Source of the DNA: Siphonodentalium dalli
Taxonomy: Eukaryota > Mollusca > Scaphopoda > Gadilida > Siphonodentaliidae
NCBI GenBank assembly: GCA_032622095.1
Contig: CP136062.1
Location: 224,516,578-224,580,577, forward strand
Length of the DNA: 64,000 nt
Direction of reading: 5' to 3'
A program made the position numbers and the translations under genes. Under the pieces are notes generated by a model. The model worked only from the letters and a program-made list of their open reading frames with translations, did not search any database and was not told the DNA's origin. Of this stretch, positions 21,926 through 33,713 are shown in pieces; position 1 is the stretch's first letter; each line of letters opens with the position of its first letter.

Positions 21926-24030
21926 AGTATAAAATTTATTATTTATGATTAAAAATTATTTTATATGGTATCATCCATATGCATGAAATTTGTTGGTGTC
22001 AATTTATCAAGCTTTTTATGATTTATATGTTAAAAGTACAATAATCGCTAAAATTATCTAAGTGTCATAATTTCAAATGGATCATGAGAATACATTGATA
22101 TTTTCATGGCATATTCAAATGAGGCAATATAAAGGGTTACCTGACCTTTTAAAGCTCAAGATTCCCTTCCCTGTAGTGCTCCAGCGTGTATTAGCAGAGT
22201 AGAGATTCATGGCATGATCTAGAGCATGTATATACATTGCCTAATCTCTGGAATATTTTATATGGGTTTATACTACTCAATAAGATAAATAGATCCACTT
22301 TCTGGCATGCCCAACATTTATACATATGTTCACTGTGTTAGTTGGATTCTCGGTAGTCAGAACTTCCTTCTCGGGGAACTGGCCATATGTACCACACCAG
22401 TAATCCAAGTGAAATTGAAAATTATGGCAGAAATCCCACCCGCAGTCCAAATTAAATTGAAAGATAATTCACCCCCATTTTCAATTTAGGAAAAGCTTCC
22501 CCTGTATGCATCATTGGACGCGAGAAGCATATATCAATGTTTTTTGTTTGACCCAATGCATATATATGTATGTGGAGAATAATTGGCAAATTACCCAACA
22601 AGAACCTTAACTCCATAAAACATGGATGGGTAGGGAGCTAGCCTGAATGACTGACTCGCAATAGTATTACCTTCTGTTTTGGTTGGAGCGACTGGTGATA
22701 GCAATGTATTATCTTCTGTATATATTAGTTGGGACTACTCGCGATATAATTTTTGGGACAGGGATGCTGATAATATGAAAATAGGGTTTTTTCCCTGATT
22801 TAAGTCAATAAGTAAACCATATGAGGTTTCGCAAGCCCTCATGCAGTGACACCACATGCATGCTATGGTATTTGACCAGAGTTTTGGCCCAAATCTGTGA
22901 TAACATACATTAAAAAACATCATAAAAAAAGTACTGGGATGGAGACATTAATTCTTTGGATATAGGGATGCTGATAATATTTAATTAGGGATTATCATTG
23001 TTGAACACAATCATAGTCACAGTTGACTGTTGAGTACTCAGGCAAATTAAAACAGGTTAAAATTAGCCCAATCCTCCTCTTGTGTTGCTAGGTGATACAC
23101 CAGGTCATGCCAATAGTTTTTGGGTAGGTTAGATAGTAGTGACAATTACGCTTAAGCGCAATTCATTACGCTTAAGTTTAAATGCCATATTTGTGCTTAA
23201 GCACAATATGTGGTATTTGCGCTTAAGCGCAATTTATTATTAAATGTGAATTTGGCCTCCCATAAGTATATAGTACCGGTATATATAAAACTCATATCAG
23301 GCAGGGTGGCCGGCTCATCTGGGGCAGGTGCATTAATGGATTCATGAATAAAGACAGATTCATATTAACCTACCCCATTATTGTACACAGAAAGTAGATA
23401 TTTTGAAAATACTGTGCACCAAAATTGGTGACAACAACAAACCTCTATTACAGGGAGATGCAGATAAATATGAGCAAATGGAGTATATTAAAGAATACTT
23501 AAAATAGTAATGAATAATAGTTGCTAGTAAAAAATATTGTGAAAAAGGCAATGATTAATAGAATACATTGAGTTGTTAGCTGTGAAAAGTATCCGAATTA
23601 GCACATTCATATGAGGATCGGAAACGAGAACGAAGAAGTGAGGTTGCTAATGGTAGGCTAGAGTATGAACTAAAGCATCATTTTAATTAATGCTTAAATT
23701 TCCAGTTGAGGGGGGGGGGGGGGGGGGGCGGGCCTGATGTGACTGATTTCCTCAGCTAGCATCCAGTGCCACCCATGGTTCTGCTCTCTGCCCATGTCTA
23801 AATAAGTGTTAAGCTACATGTAGTTTTAATATTGAATAGTGTCAGTGATGCTAACAAAGTTTTGGCACAGACAGCTGACTTAACACTAAATTTTGTTAAA
23901 TAAATAAATAATTAGGCAGCTGGCTGTCCTGGCTTCAATTTCAAACAAACTTTGAAACTGCTTTTTAAATATTTATGAAAATAATCACACGTTTGCTTCA
24001 AGATTATGGACCATATGGGCACGGTGTACA
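21926..24030 (+). other. Intronic spacer with a GCTTAAGC cluster and a poly-G run
   Basis: AT-rich, no gene seen. 23150-23236 has closely spaced GCTTAAGC-type palindromes (TTGCGCTTAAGCGCAATT and variants). 23708-23728 is a long poly-G run. Confidence 0.5.
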
Positions 24031-24520
24031 TTATTATACCCCCCGCAACGAAGTTAGGGGGGGTATACTGGAGTCAGCTTGTCCCTCCATCCGTCGTCCG
24101 TCCGGAGTTTTTCTCAGCTGTTTTTTTTATCAATTTCCGTGAAACTTGGCAACATGTATAATTTTGTCCGAGCTTTTATTCCTACATTTCTAGGTCAATT
24201 TTTTTTTAACTTGGCACAGAGATTTAGTACCATGGGAACCTGTGCACCTGCGATTATGACGTCTGTCCGGCATTTTTTGGTGGAGTTATTTCCCTTTTTT
24301 GACTTAGACATTTTTTTGCAACATGCCTAATTTTGTCCGAGCTTTTATTCCTACATTTTGCGGTCAATAGGTTTAAGATTACGGTTTGGTTTGTGTACCT
24401 GCAATGGGAACTGTTATTTTATTATTTTAACTAAATGTTTACTGACATGTGAAACATCTTAGTATTTTAAAAACATGGGGGGTATCCTTAGTCCCATTGG
24501 GACAGTCACACCTCTAGTTT
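24031..24520 (+). mobile_element. CCCCCGCAACGAAG-type repeat element
   Basis: Starts TTATTATACCCCCCGCAACG, with AAGTTAGGGGGGGTATACTG and CCATCCGTCGTCCGTCCGGA following, and ends near GGGGGTATCCTTAGTCCCAT / GGGACAGTCACACCTCTAGT. I know this type as common in bivalve genomes. It has an internal direct repeat of TTTTGTCCGAGCTTTTATTC (24161 and 24332). Non-coding. A related element with CCGTCCGTCATCCGTCCGGA is at 55037-55741. Confidence 0.7.
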
Positions 24521-26175
24521 TAACAGCTAAATAATAGTGCAATTCACCAAAGTGATCACCTATCATTATTAATTACAGGATGATCTCAGGTTTCTATCCG
24601 TTGTCAGTGTTGACATCGCTTGAAATTTAATCCCTGACTAAGCCAAAATCACTGACGAAGCCAAATAAAAGTTATTTTCTACAATTTAAATATTAAAAGA
24701 TTAAAAGGTCCATGACAAATAGTTTATGCAACATTGCTTCTTTCTTTAATTTGAAGCTAACATCGTTAAAACGCAGGTTAATGATCGTTAATCGTATTTG
24801 TTTTCATTTCATTTCAGTTTTGGAAGTGACAGTTTGTTTATCTCACTTGACCCCTGACCTGAAAATTTCTTGGCATGCATACTTGAAACATTTATTTGGC
24901 TTATTATGTACCCCCTTTGCGAGCTTCGCGCACATTTTGGTATTTTAAAAATGTTGACATGATGATATATAAAAAAAAAAATTTTTTGTTAGTTTGAACT
25001 ATGCGCTTCTTGCTCAATTTAAAGGCACTTGTATTATATTATTGGGGTACAGTGCAGCATAATTATACATGAATACGAAATAAATGCAAGTGAGAAATAA
25101 TACCTTTTAATAATACAGCAATGAAATAATATGATGTTGACAGTAAGGAGTTCTGGATTCGATTGCCGGTCTTCATTCACCTGGTCATCTCGTGAGCTTC
25201 TGGGTATCTTTCGGTCATACTCGGTGGTTTCCGGATTTCCCTGTATCTTTGCTTCAATATAGCTATATTGGAGCTGTTGACTGAGACATGTTTGTATTTG
25301 GTACAGATTTTATTCTACCAGGCCTAACTATGAAAACCCATAAATACAACAGTCTTCCCCATTTTAATAAAAAGAACGACCAGCCTACTCTAAAATTGAG
25401 GGAAGGTGGATATACCAATACCTCTTGGTCCAAAATGAGGCAGCAAAGTTCTCAGAGACATGCATGGTTAACACCTCTCTGAGACCTCTCAATGAACACC
25501 GCTCTGATGGGTTCCAAAAACCCATGTTACAAACCCACGAGCCAAAACAGGGTTAATTGCTTATGTTAAACCCTTAACAAATTCCAGCTAATGAATTTTG
25601 AACTACAGAATTTTGAACTTCGATCGTAGAATTGGGCTATTACTATCAGCTGATGGTAATATGAGGTACCAGTGATTGTCACGAGATACATGTAGTCTTG
25701 AATCTGGCATAGTTTTCATGTGCTGAGATTTCTCTCATGCAGTCCTCTTCCTCGGGAACTTATCAAATCACTGACTTGAGCATTCATTAAAACTAATGCA
25801 TCTGTATGAGATAAGATTTAACAGATGTCGTTTGACTCATATTTCTTGCTATGTTTAATTTGATATATCGCCCCGATCCGCATCATATATTCAGTTAAAG
25901 CGCATCATATTCGGACTGCAGCTGCAGTCGTAACCAGCTTCAATATTTATGCGATTATTTATACCATATCGTATACAATTGATGAGAGTTAGCAAACGCT
26001 CATAAACTTTTCCTTGGATAGGCCTCATCTTTGATCTGATCAATTTTCGTGTGATGGTTTGATATGTTGTTTAATTTTAGAGTTATTGTTCTTTGTTAAA
26101 TGTTACTGTTAACGATTCTCGAGTTCTCACAATTGGATGATAATACGATTGGAAACTATTTTGTGAGTAGATATC
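24521..26175 (+). other. Intronic spacer
   Basis: No gene or repeat partner was recognised. 24973-24990 has an A/T run. Confidence 0.4.
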
Positions 26176-26622
26176 ATGGAATGTGTGTCAAATATATATA
26201 CATTCCCAAACAATTTACTGTTACCAGAAAGTATAGGACTTGTGGATCGGCGGGTGCCTACAGATGCCACTAAAATGAGGGTGCAGACTTCACAACATAA
26301 ACAACCCCCTACTCTCATATCTAATCGGGACCAATGGGTGATAGTGTTAGTTGGCTCTATACTGCTGGGTGATAATGTTATCTTCAGCAACGAGTGCCGA
26401 CTCCCGTGCACTTATAATGATATACATACAAATGAAGGCAATGTTAGTGGTGAATTGGAAGAAACACAGAAATTAGTTAATCCCTATTTAATTTCTACCG
26501 AACGCCAATCCACTAGACACGACACAAGAAAGGTATATATAAACATAAGATATCAAAAGAAACTCTTTGGTAAGATTCGAGCCTTAGTCCGTAATCGTTT
26601 TCATTATGGTCATGTTGCTTAA
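26176..26622 (+). CDS. Unrecognised 148-codon ORF in HEATR3 intron 1
   Basis: Longest non-repeat frame in the intron. It contains a hydrophobic stretch (DQWVIVLVGSILLGDNVIF, about residues 52-70) and a basic C-terminus. Composition is not obviously low-complexity. No family is recognised, no splice sites or promoter stand out, and at this AT content a chance ORF of this length is possible. Confidence 0.18.
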   Translation: MECVSNIYTFPNNLLLPESIGLVDRRVPTDATKMRVQTSQHKQPPTLISNRDQWVIVLVGSILLGDNVIFSNECRLPCTYNDIHTNEGNVSGELEETQKLVNPYLISTERQSTRHDTRKVYINIRYQKKLFGKIRALVRNRFHYGHVA

Positions 26623-27029
26623 ACGCTCTTTATTGTCTATTCCGCTGAACAGAATGGAGGTTTATAGCATAAGGCATACTGTTTTAACTATATTGCAATT
26701 AGGCACTCTCAGAATAACAGAAAGTCCAGATGTGTATTCTGGTTCATCTCTATTGTAAACATTACTTTCTGTTGCTATATAATTCTGTTCTGGCAATATG
26801 CAACTCCGCTGCAATGCACATGCACCTTTAACAACAGCTTGAGTTTTCTCTTCTGAACAGCAGGTCAAAAGAGACAAGATTCTTGGGAGCTTCATATATC
26901 GAACTCGAACATGTTCGCCTAATGTTCGACAAGTGTTCTGAGAAATGTCTGAGAACACTACTGAGAACACTAAGGGCACTCCTAATCCATTGCGCTATTA
27001 AGTACTTATTATATGCTAGAACATTAGTG

Positions 27030-27420
27030 CTAGTGTTCCTAGAGTAGCCTAATGTTTGGTAAGTGTTCCCGCAGGCCGAATTATGCAAATTAGCTTAGCG
27101 AAGGAACACTACTTTAGATGTTCCTAGGAGCCTCTGAACACTTATATAGATGTTCATACTAATGTTCCTAGGGTCACCTAACACTTATATAGATGTTCCT
27201 AGGGTCTCTGATCACTTATGTGGGTGTTCCTACTAATGTTCCTAGGGTCTCCGATCACTTATATAGGTGTTCCCACTAATGTTCCTAGGGTCTCCGATCA
27301 CTTATATAGGTGTTCCCACTAATGTTCCTAGGGTCTCTGAATGCTTATATAGGTGTTCTCACTAATGTTCCTAGGGTTTTTCGATCATCAATATTGATGT
27401 TCCCAGTAGTTTTAGATCAC
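27030..27420 (+). repeat. 43 bp minisatellite
   Basis: About eight units of CTAATGTTCCTAGGGTCTC plus CGATCACTTATATAGGTGTTC. Edge units are worn. The palindrome CCTAGG recurs in most units. Shorter GAACACT repeats precede it (26900-27030). Confidence 0.9.
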
Positions 27421-28501
27421 CTAGATAATTGATACTGTGTTGTTTCGATCATCAATATGAATATTCAATATTCATTTATATAAATAATTGTTTACCAAAA
27501 ACCTGAATAATCCTATAGCTTTTCAAATGCAACTATTAATATAATCGCTTACATGTACTTATAACCAATTGGTGGCATTTTATCCAAGTTTCAAGAAATT
27601 GATTCCAGAATGAAATTCATCTTGCATTTATTATAAATCAGGATAGGATATTTACACCGTATACACATCACAAACTTTTCAATTGCCAATGATAGAGCAT
27701 CATGATGTCCACATTCACTGTTTCTTTTCCTTTTAATAATATTCTTTTCCTGAGGCATTTTCTTTTGGTGATCTTTATTCTTTTCCTGAGGCGTTTTCTT
27801 TTGGTGATCTTTATTCTTGGACTCTTCACTGAAAGAATAAGTATTTCGATCACTATAAATTCAAATAAATTAGCTATACATGCAGGCCCAATAATGTGTC
27901 AACATTTTTTGGAACTTTGGATATAGATATTTTATTTTCCATGTTCAAACATATTAAAATATTAATCGAGAAATGGCACAATTGTGTCCAGAGTGAAATT
28001 TGATCACAGAAAACTTATTTTATCAATTAAATAAAGTGTTAGAACATGAATCTCTTTCTGAAGACTTAGACAGTAAAAACTAATTTTCCTGCAGTTCAAA
28101 GAATAATTTGACAGTGCTTTATGAAAGGGCATGTTGATGGCATTATTATCTACAGGTATTACACATCAGTTAATTAGCAGAATGAGGTCATTCAGGTGCA
28201 TAATATGTAAATACTGAACACATACATGATTATAACGATAAAATATAACTGTGAACATACCAGTTCAATGGGACATAGGCCACTATGTCAGGAAAATCTG
28301 ACTACAACGATAGTCTAAATATCTTGAAGACATCTTGACAAAATAACCAGAAGCTTGAAGACAATAACTTTCCGACCACAGGTAAACAGTAAAAAGCCAA
28401 TCTCAAAGCCCGCGAAATATAATTAACCTTTGACCATTTGCGTGCGGCTGTGTATCATTCAATCGGCAGCGAGCTTACCTGTGCAAATTAAAGATACAAT
28501 G
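27421..28501 (+). other. Intronic spacer
   Basis: Contains a two-unit ~40 bp repeat at about 27745-27825 (CCTGAGGCATTTTCTTTTGG). No gene seen. Confidence 0.45.
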
Positions 28502-28505
28502 TTAA

Positions 28506-28889
28506 AGGTACAAAATCCAATTCAGTGGTATCCGTATCATCAGATTCCAACAACAACAACATTTCTTCAAAAGGCGTTTAGTTATCAGAATCTATTAATT
28601 ACCAAAAAATAATGCTAACCATGGTCAACGCTATTATAAAATTTTCCAAAACGTGTTATATATCAACATTTTGTTCAACGCAATTTGGTATCGAGAATAT
28701 GTCGGTCAGCCCATCGAATATTTGCTAGGCAGCCAAATATTCTAGGTGGTGAAAAAATAAGTGATGTCAAAAATCAATATCTGATAACGCTGTAGCTTTA
28801 ATGGGTGGTTCCTTGACTCAGATCAAATATTTTTTACCCCCGATGCCAAGAAATAGTAATTTCGGGGCGTTTATTCGGATTATGTATCT
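28506..28889 (+). mobile_element. TTAA-flanked element abutting the HEATR3 exon 2 acceptor
   Basis: Flanked by TTAA at 28502-28505 and 28890-28893. The ends AGGTACAAAATCC and GGATTATGTATCT are inverted. Inner sequence (AGATTCCAACAACAACAACA; ATCAAATATTTTTTACCCCC) is shared with the element at 3643-4122, so both belong to one TTAA-targeting family. The right TTAA is followed directly by CAG, the 3' splice site of exon 2. The pyrimidine tract and branch point therefore lie inside the element. Confidence 0.82.
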
Positions 28890-28896
28890 TTAACAG

Positions 28897-29069
28897 CTAC
28901 AGAGTACGAGTGAAGAGGATCGGGATTGTGCCTGCAACACACTCGCATGTCTGGTGTCACAAGACGAAGCTATACCTATACTGATGAAGCACAATGTTAT
29001 CAAGATCCTGGCCCCGCTGCTGGTCGATCCCAGTTTACAGCTACAGAAAAGTGCTTCCGGAGCCCTGAG
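28897..29069 (+). CDS. HEATR3: HEATR3 (symportin) exon 2
   Basis: 173 bp, phase 0 at its start and phase 2 at its end, between acceptor TTAACAG and donor GAG|GTATGA. It codes LQSTSEEDRDCACNTLACLV and then an ARM/HEAT-like stretch with HNVIKILAPLLVDPSLQLQK and SASGALR. This matches the conserved HEATR3 block (...ECAC..L..L..., RRDAVRRLGPLLLDPS..., ...AAGALRNLS). Reading the acceptor six bases upstream of AGTACG keeps the LQ pair found in the family. The next exon, which should begin with NLS, was not found before the gap. No second copy of this exon is in the window; copy 2 of exon 1 ends too near the right edge to show it. Confidence 0.88.
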
Positions 29070-29452
29070 GTATGATAGACTAAAGCATTGCTCAAATGGC
29101 TGTGTGTCCTCCTTACAGCATGAACCGTTGTCTGCTTTAACACATTGCATGCAAAAAGTATGAGATAACTCGTAGTTGGTACTCAACATGTTAACTTTGT
29201 CAAAAAATTCAAACTGTGTTAAAACATCTGCTTTTGCAAGTTGATATCTTGAAATAATGGGTTGTTTTGGACTCCTCTATAGTATACAACAAAAGTCCAT
29301 TAAAGTCATAGATATATTTATTCATCGTTGGTATGGTAATATTTTGAACTACAAACATGGCTCTGAAATGGAAAATTGAATGACATGTATTAAAATTATG
29401 CTGATGAATAAGGCTATGGCTAAGTTAACAATTCTTGTTATTATTATACTCT
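29070..29452 (+). other. HEATR3 intron 2, proximal part
   Basis: Follows the GTATGA donor. AT-rich, with no further exon seen. Confidence 0.5.
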
Positions 29453-29456
29453 TTAA

Positions 29457-29707
29457 CCCTTTGAGTGCCAGGTCCGATTTTTGTATCAACCCATATACCC
29501 TGTGCGAATGCATTCTCTTATATATGCGAGTCGACCATAGGTCGCTTCGCATATATAAGAGAATGCATTGGCCTAACAATTTTTTTTTTTTTTTTTTTTT
29601 TTTACAATATTTTACAATTTTAATAATTTATTCTTATATTCTTTAAGTTTAACAGACTTATTTTGTAGGTTTAGGGCCGATGAGATCGGCCCCTGGCACT
29701 CAAAGGG
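29457..29707 (+). mobile_element. TTAA/CCCTTT hairpin element 1
   Basis: TTAA at 29453-29456 and 29708-29711. The ends CCCTTTGAGTGCCAGG and CCTGGCACTCAAAGGG are perfect inverted repeats. It holds one ~67 bp hairpin at 29505-29571 (GCATTCTCTTATATATGCGA with its complement) and a poly-T run. CCCT-type ends plus TTAA are the hallmark of piggyBac-type non-autonomous elements. Confidence 0.9.
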
Positions 29708-29711
29708 TTAA

Positions 29712-30107
29712 ATGATGATTTGTTAAAGATATAAAATTCAAGTTGATTGAATTAAATAGACTACAACTTGTGAAACTTGTAAAATGTAGCTGTTTAATAA
29801 AATACAATTTAAATTACGTTCTTAAATACTCAGCGTGTTTTAAATTCCAATGTGACATGCTATTGTAAAAGGATGAATATAACAAAATGTGATATTTACT
29901 TGTCAGTTTGTCACAATGTTACCTGACTCCACTCCACGGACTATTTCTAAAAAAAACCACATAATCATACATAAGTAAAACTCTAAAAAAAATCACAAAA
30001 GCTCACAATTGAGAATATTGTTTATTTTTGGGTGAGAAATCATGAACACTCTTTATAAGGGATGATCATTGTAATTTTTCCTGGTAAAAAATAAAATGAA
30101 AGTGTAA
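29712..30107 (+). other. Intronic spacer
   Basis: AT-rich; nothing recognised. Confidence 0.45.
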
Positions 30108-30526
30108 TAAAGGCCCATTTAATTTTCGAGTCACCGATTATATTTATTATAATGCCTTGATATCCGGTTTTAATAACAATCTATGACATAAAATATGATT
30201 AAAATACCATAATTCATCACCATTTAAAAAGTCTGTGGCTCGGAATGTGCCCATAGAATAATAGATATAGCTGAAATCATAGAAAGATTTACCCAATCTC
30301 GCTCCCAGAATGCAACAGAATTCATACTAAGATTTAGAGTTAGTCCCCTTCCATTGAAAATAATAGACTTTGCAATACAATCCAGATGAAACTTAAGCAC
30401 AATAAAATGTCGGTACCTCAACAAAAACAACATGTTCACAGTTTATTACACCAGATAAGCTGATAATACAATGTTTTGGAGCTTCCTCTTTCAAATGGTA
30501 TATAATATAGAATATGTTGTATATAA

Positions 30527-31832
30527 CAGGGTTTCCGCCAGGCCGGCTGCGGGTCCGTCCAACGGACCCATTCCCCTCACAGATGATCTTTTTTATTCAT
30601 ACATGTACCAAAAGTCAGTAGCAATATGTCATAAAAAATCCGGCTGCAACGGGTGTTCGGGGGGTTGAACAGAATACTGGTGAAAAACGGGTTAATTGAG
30701 TATAGTATTTTACCGGTACAGCGTAACCCTTTGAAATCAAAGCGCCAAAACTACAACGTAATGTTTGGTGTGCATTGAAATAGCGACGTTATATACAGCG
30801 TAATAAATGTCGCGGTAACATCAAAGAATGTCGGACTGCTGAGTACGGATATTACTTCACACGGGTTTTCTGTGGTTGAAACTACTCACGCTCGGAGATC
30901 CCGTGCTATCGTACGATTACATAATTTGATCAAAGAATGCCGAATTGCTGAGTTCTCCTACCAAAGGAGGTATCTACCTCTGAGATCCCGTGCTATCGTA
31001 CTGTTATAATACGGAACCTGTCCCAAATAAGTCTTTATAGCGGGAATTCATAGTGACAACACCATTTATTTGACCCATATAACATGCATGGAGGATAAAC
31101 ACAAAAAAAATACCCCCACCCAATATGGAGATAAAGTCAAAGTACGGTCCACAATAGTTTCGTTGTCCCGCCTGGGTCCCCAAAGTTGGCCAAACACAAA
31201 CAACGGCTCACATGTTCCCATTTCCTCGCCAAAACTCAATTATATTTTCTATAACACGTTGGCTAAAACTCTCACAGCAGCGGTCGTCAGTAACTGTTGT
31301 TTGACTAATACAGACTATTGACAAGCTAACGCGTTCCGAGTTTGAATGATTTCACTAACATTCGTATTTCGCCGCTATAAATATCTCCTGCAGACAAACC
31401 CTGCAGTTTCACGGAAGCTACTTGAAATTCTAGGAAATACTTAATTCAATTCTCCCAGCTAGGTAGTATTGGATAGATGCTTTTTAGTGTTCAGTTTCAT
31501 TATACCTGTCGGAATATTATTGTAAGTTATAAATTTTTAAACAACTAAGTTGTAGCTTGATATAGTCGCATTAGTCTTCAATCAGACAGCAGTCTTACAT
31601 GCGTAATTACATGATTAATTATCTGGATACCATCAACAGAATTAATGCACCCACGGAAAATGATTGACTTGCGTAATATACGTAGCTTTGGATTGCTTTG
31701 TGTGACACTCAGGTGCAAGGAAATGGCTACTATTCAGTGTCAAATAATTTTTTTTTCGAACCATGGTCGTCCCGTCGCGTTATGTGTTTTCCCCAATACG
31801 GACTCATTAATTTCCCCTTGGCGGAAACCCTG
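30527..31832 (+). mobile_element. Nested CAGGGTTTCCGCC element
   Basis: The ends CAGGGTTTCCGCCAGG and CTTGGCGGAAACCCTG are inverted. Flanked by TATATAA on both sides (30520-30526 and 31833-31839), a 7 bp match close to the 8 bp duplications of hAT-like elements, whose ends also begin CAGGG. No transposase frame seen. Confidence 0.75.
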
Positions 31833-31841
31833 TATATAATG

Positions 31842-31928
31842 CAGGGTATCCGCGGCTCCTTGAATTCCTTGAAACTCCTTGATTTAGAAAATCAATTTTC
31901 CAGGGCCCTTGAAACCCTTGAGTTGAAT

Positions 31929-31960
<32 letters not shown>

Positions 31961-32649
31961 TTGAAAACCCTGGAATTCCGTGTAGCCCTAAAACCCAGGT
32001 ATATTGATTCATCGGGAAGCCAATAAATATAGATAGTTTAGTTCCTAACGCGTTGTTGGTATATGGGAAGTAACTCCTTTTTGAATTTCCCGCTGGTGGC
32101 AATTCTCTCGAGTCAATTGTAATTGTGTGACCCCCCCCCTAATGAAGCGTGTATTGTTGTTGGTATATGGGACGTAACTCCATTTCTCGCCAACAACAAT
32201 TCTCTCGAGTCTATTTCAATTATGTGATCCCCCTATGAAGCATCATAAAATTGAACACGACAAAAAATAGTTCCAAGCTTTTCAAACTCAGGTACCGTAA
32301 TTAGTGTATTTTTATATTATCGGATCAAGGTATTTTGTATATTATATAGACATTAGAAACCCGTGTTTTACATCAAAACGTACAAATTAACAAAAACGAA
32401 ACAAAAAAATCACATCCGCTTCCGATGTATTTAAATGTTCCCATTAAATTATGGTAATGCATTTACCCATAAAGGCCTAAAATGCTAAAATTATGGTGGA
32501 AAACGTGGTATCACATGTAATGTTCAACAGTTGGTTCCTGGAAACTCCTTTAAAATTGTCGGGTCAGTCCTTGAAAATCCTTGAATTGACTACTGGAACC
32601 TCCTTGAAACTCCTTGAATTCATTCACCAGAAATGGGGCAGATACCCTG
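31842..32649 (+). mobile_element. Nested CAGGGTATCCGCGG / CTTGAAACTCCTTG element
   Basis: Starts CAGGGTATCCGCGGCTCCTT and ends GGGGCAGATACCCTG. Flanked by TAATG on both sides. It has repeated CCTTGAAACTCCTTGAATTC near both ends and a long poly-C run (31931-31960) that is probably hard to assemble. It sits right beside the previous nested element. Confidence 0.65.
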
Positions 32650-32708
32650 TAATGTGATCTGGGGGTTCGGAAGAATAAAGTGGGCCTTTAAAAATTCCAC
32701 TTTTGCAA

Positions 32709-33613
32709 GTCAATAGCTGGCCATCAAAACATATTAGTGGGCTCAAGGGTCGGATAGTCAATAGCTGGCCATCAAAACATATTAATGGGCTCATGGGTCG
32801 GATAGTCAATAGCTGGCCATCAAAACATATTAGTGGGCTCATGGTCAGATAGTCAATAGCTGGCCATCAAAACATATTAGTGGGCTCAAGGGTCGGATAG
32901 TCAATAGCTGGCCATCAAAACATATTAGTGGGCGCATGGGTCAGATAGTCAATAGCTGGCCATCAAAACATATTAGTGGGCCCAAGGGTCGGATAGTCAA
33001 TAGCTGGCCTATCAAAACATATTAGTGGGCTCATGGGTCAGATAGTCAATAGCTGGCCATCAAAACATATTAGTGGGCTCAAGGGTCGGATAGTCAATAG
33101 CTGGCCATCAAAACATATTAATGGGCTCATGGGTCGATAGTCAATAGCTGGCCATCAAAAACATATTAATGGGCTCATGGGTCAGATAGTCAATAGCTGG
33201 CCATCAAAACATATTAGTGGGCTCAAGGGTCGGATAGTCAATAGCTGGCCATCAAAACATATTAATGGGCTCATGGGTCGGATAGTCAATAGCTGGCCAT
33301 CAAAACATATTAATGGGCTCATGGGTCAGATAGTCAATAGCTGGCCATCAAAACATATTAGTGGGCTCAAGGGTCGGATAGTCAATAGCTGGCCATCAAA
33401 ACATATTAATGGGCTCATGGGTCAGATAGTCAATAGCTGACCATCAAAACATATTAGTGGGCTCAAGGGTCGGATAGTCAATAGCTGGCCATCAAAACAT
33501 ATTAGTGGACTCATGGGTCGGATAGTCAATAGCTGGCCATCAAAACATATTAGTGGGCTCAAGGGTCGGATAGTCAATAGCTGGCCATCAAAACATATTA
33601 ATGGGCTCATGGT
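32709..33613 (+). repeat. 48 bp satellite ending at the assembly gap
   Basis: About 19 units of CAATAGCTGGCCATCAAAAC plus ATATTAGTGGGCTCAAGGGTC and GGATAGT. Unit types differ at AGTGGG/AATGGG, CAAGGG/CATGGG and GTCGG/GTCAG, and they partly alternate, giving a 96 bp or longer higher-order pattern. 48 is divisible by three, so 16-residue repeat frames run on both strands; these are not genes. The array is cut by the N run, so its true length is unknown. Confidence 0.95.
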
Positions 33614-33713
33614 NNNNNNNNNNNNNNNNNNNNNNNNNNNNNNNNNNNNNNNNNNNNNNNNNNNNNNNNNNNNNNNNNNNNNNNNNNNNNNNNNNNNNNN
33701 NNNNNNNNNNNNN
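33614..33713. other. Assembly gap of exactly 100 N
   Basis: 100 unknown bases. A round 100 N is a standard scaffolding spacer of unknown real size. Satellite on the left, unrelated sequence on the right. Confidence 0.99.

Larger units (their letters stand above)
10991..28896 (+). other. HEATR3 intron 1
   Basis: About 17.9 kb between the GTAACA donor and the TTAACAG acceptor. It is filled with repeats: the fold-back at 11040-12696, the ~7 kb composite element at 13990-21048, the inverted minisatellite at 21475-21925, the element at 24031-24520, a 43 bp array and a TTAA element whose end touches the acceptor. Confidence 0.8.
30108..32690 (+). mobile_element. TAAAGGCCC element split by two nested insertions
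   Basis: Left end TAAAGGCCCATTTAATTTTC and right end AAAGTGGGCCTTTA match the element at 559-1537. The inner part (CTTCCTCTTTCAAATGGTAT, GAATATGTTGTATAT) stops at 30526 and resumes at about 32650 with TAATGTGATCTGGGGGTTCGG. Confidence 0.8.

Noticed and set aside
25135-25260. B-box-like GGATTCGATTGCC, possible tRNA or SINE
   Set aside because: No matching A box at the right distance and no clover-leaf; no second copy in the window.
31931-31960. Poly-C run (also 34494-34522, 23708-23728, 39502-39521)
   Set aside because: Simple homopolymers inside repeats, with uncertain length; not reported as functional.
33177-33440. 16-residue repeat protein (GRIVNSWPSKHI...) on + and its mirror on -
   Set aside because: Product of the 48 bp satellite, whose period is divisible by three.
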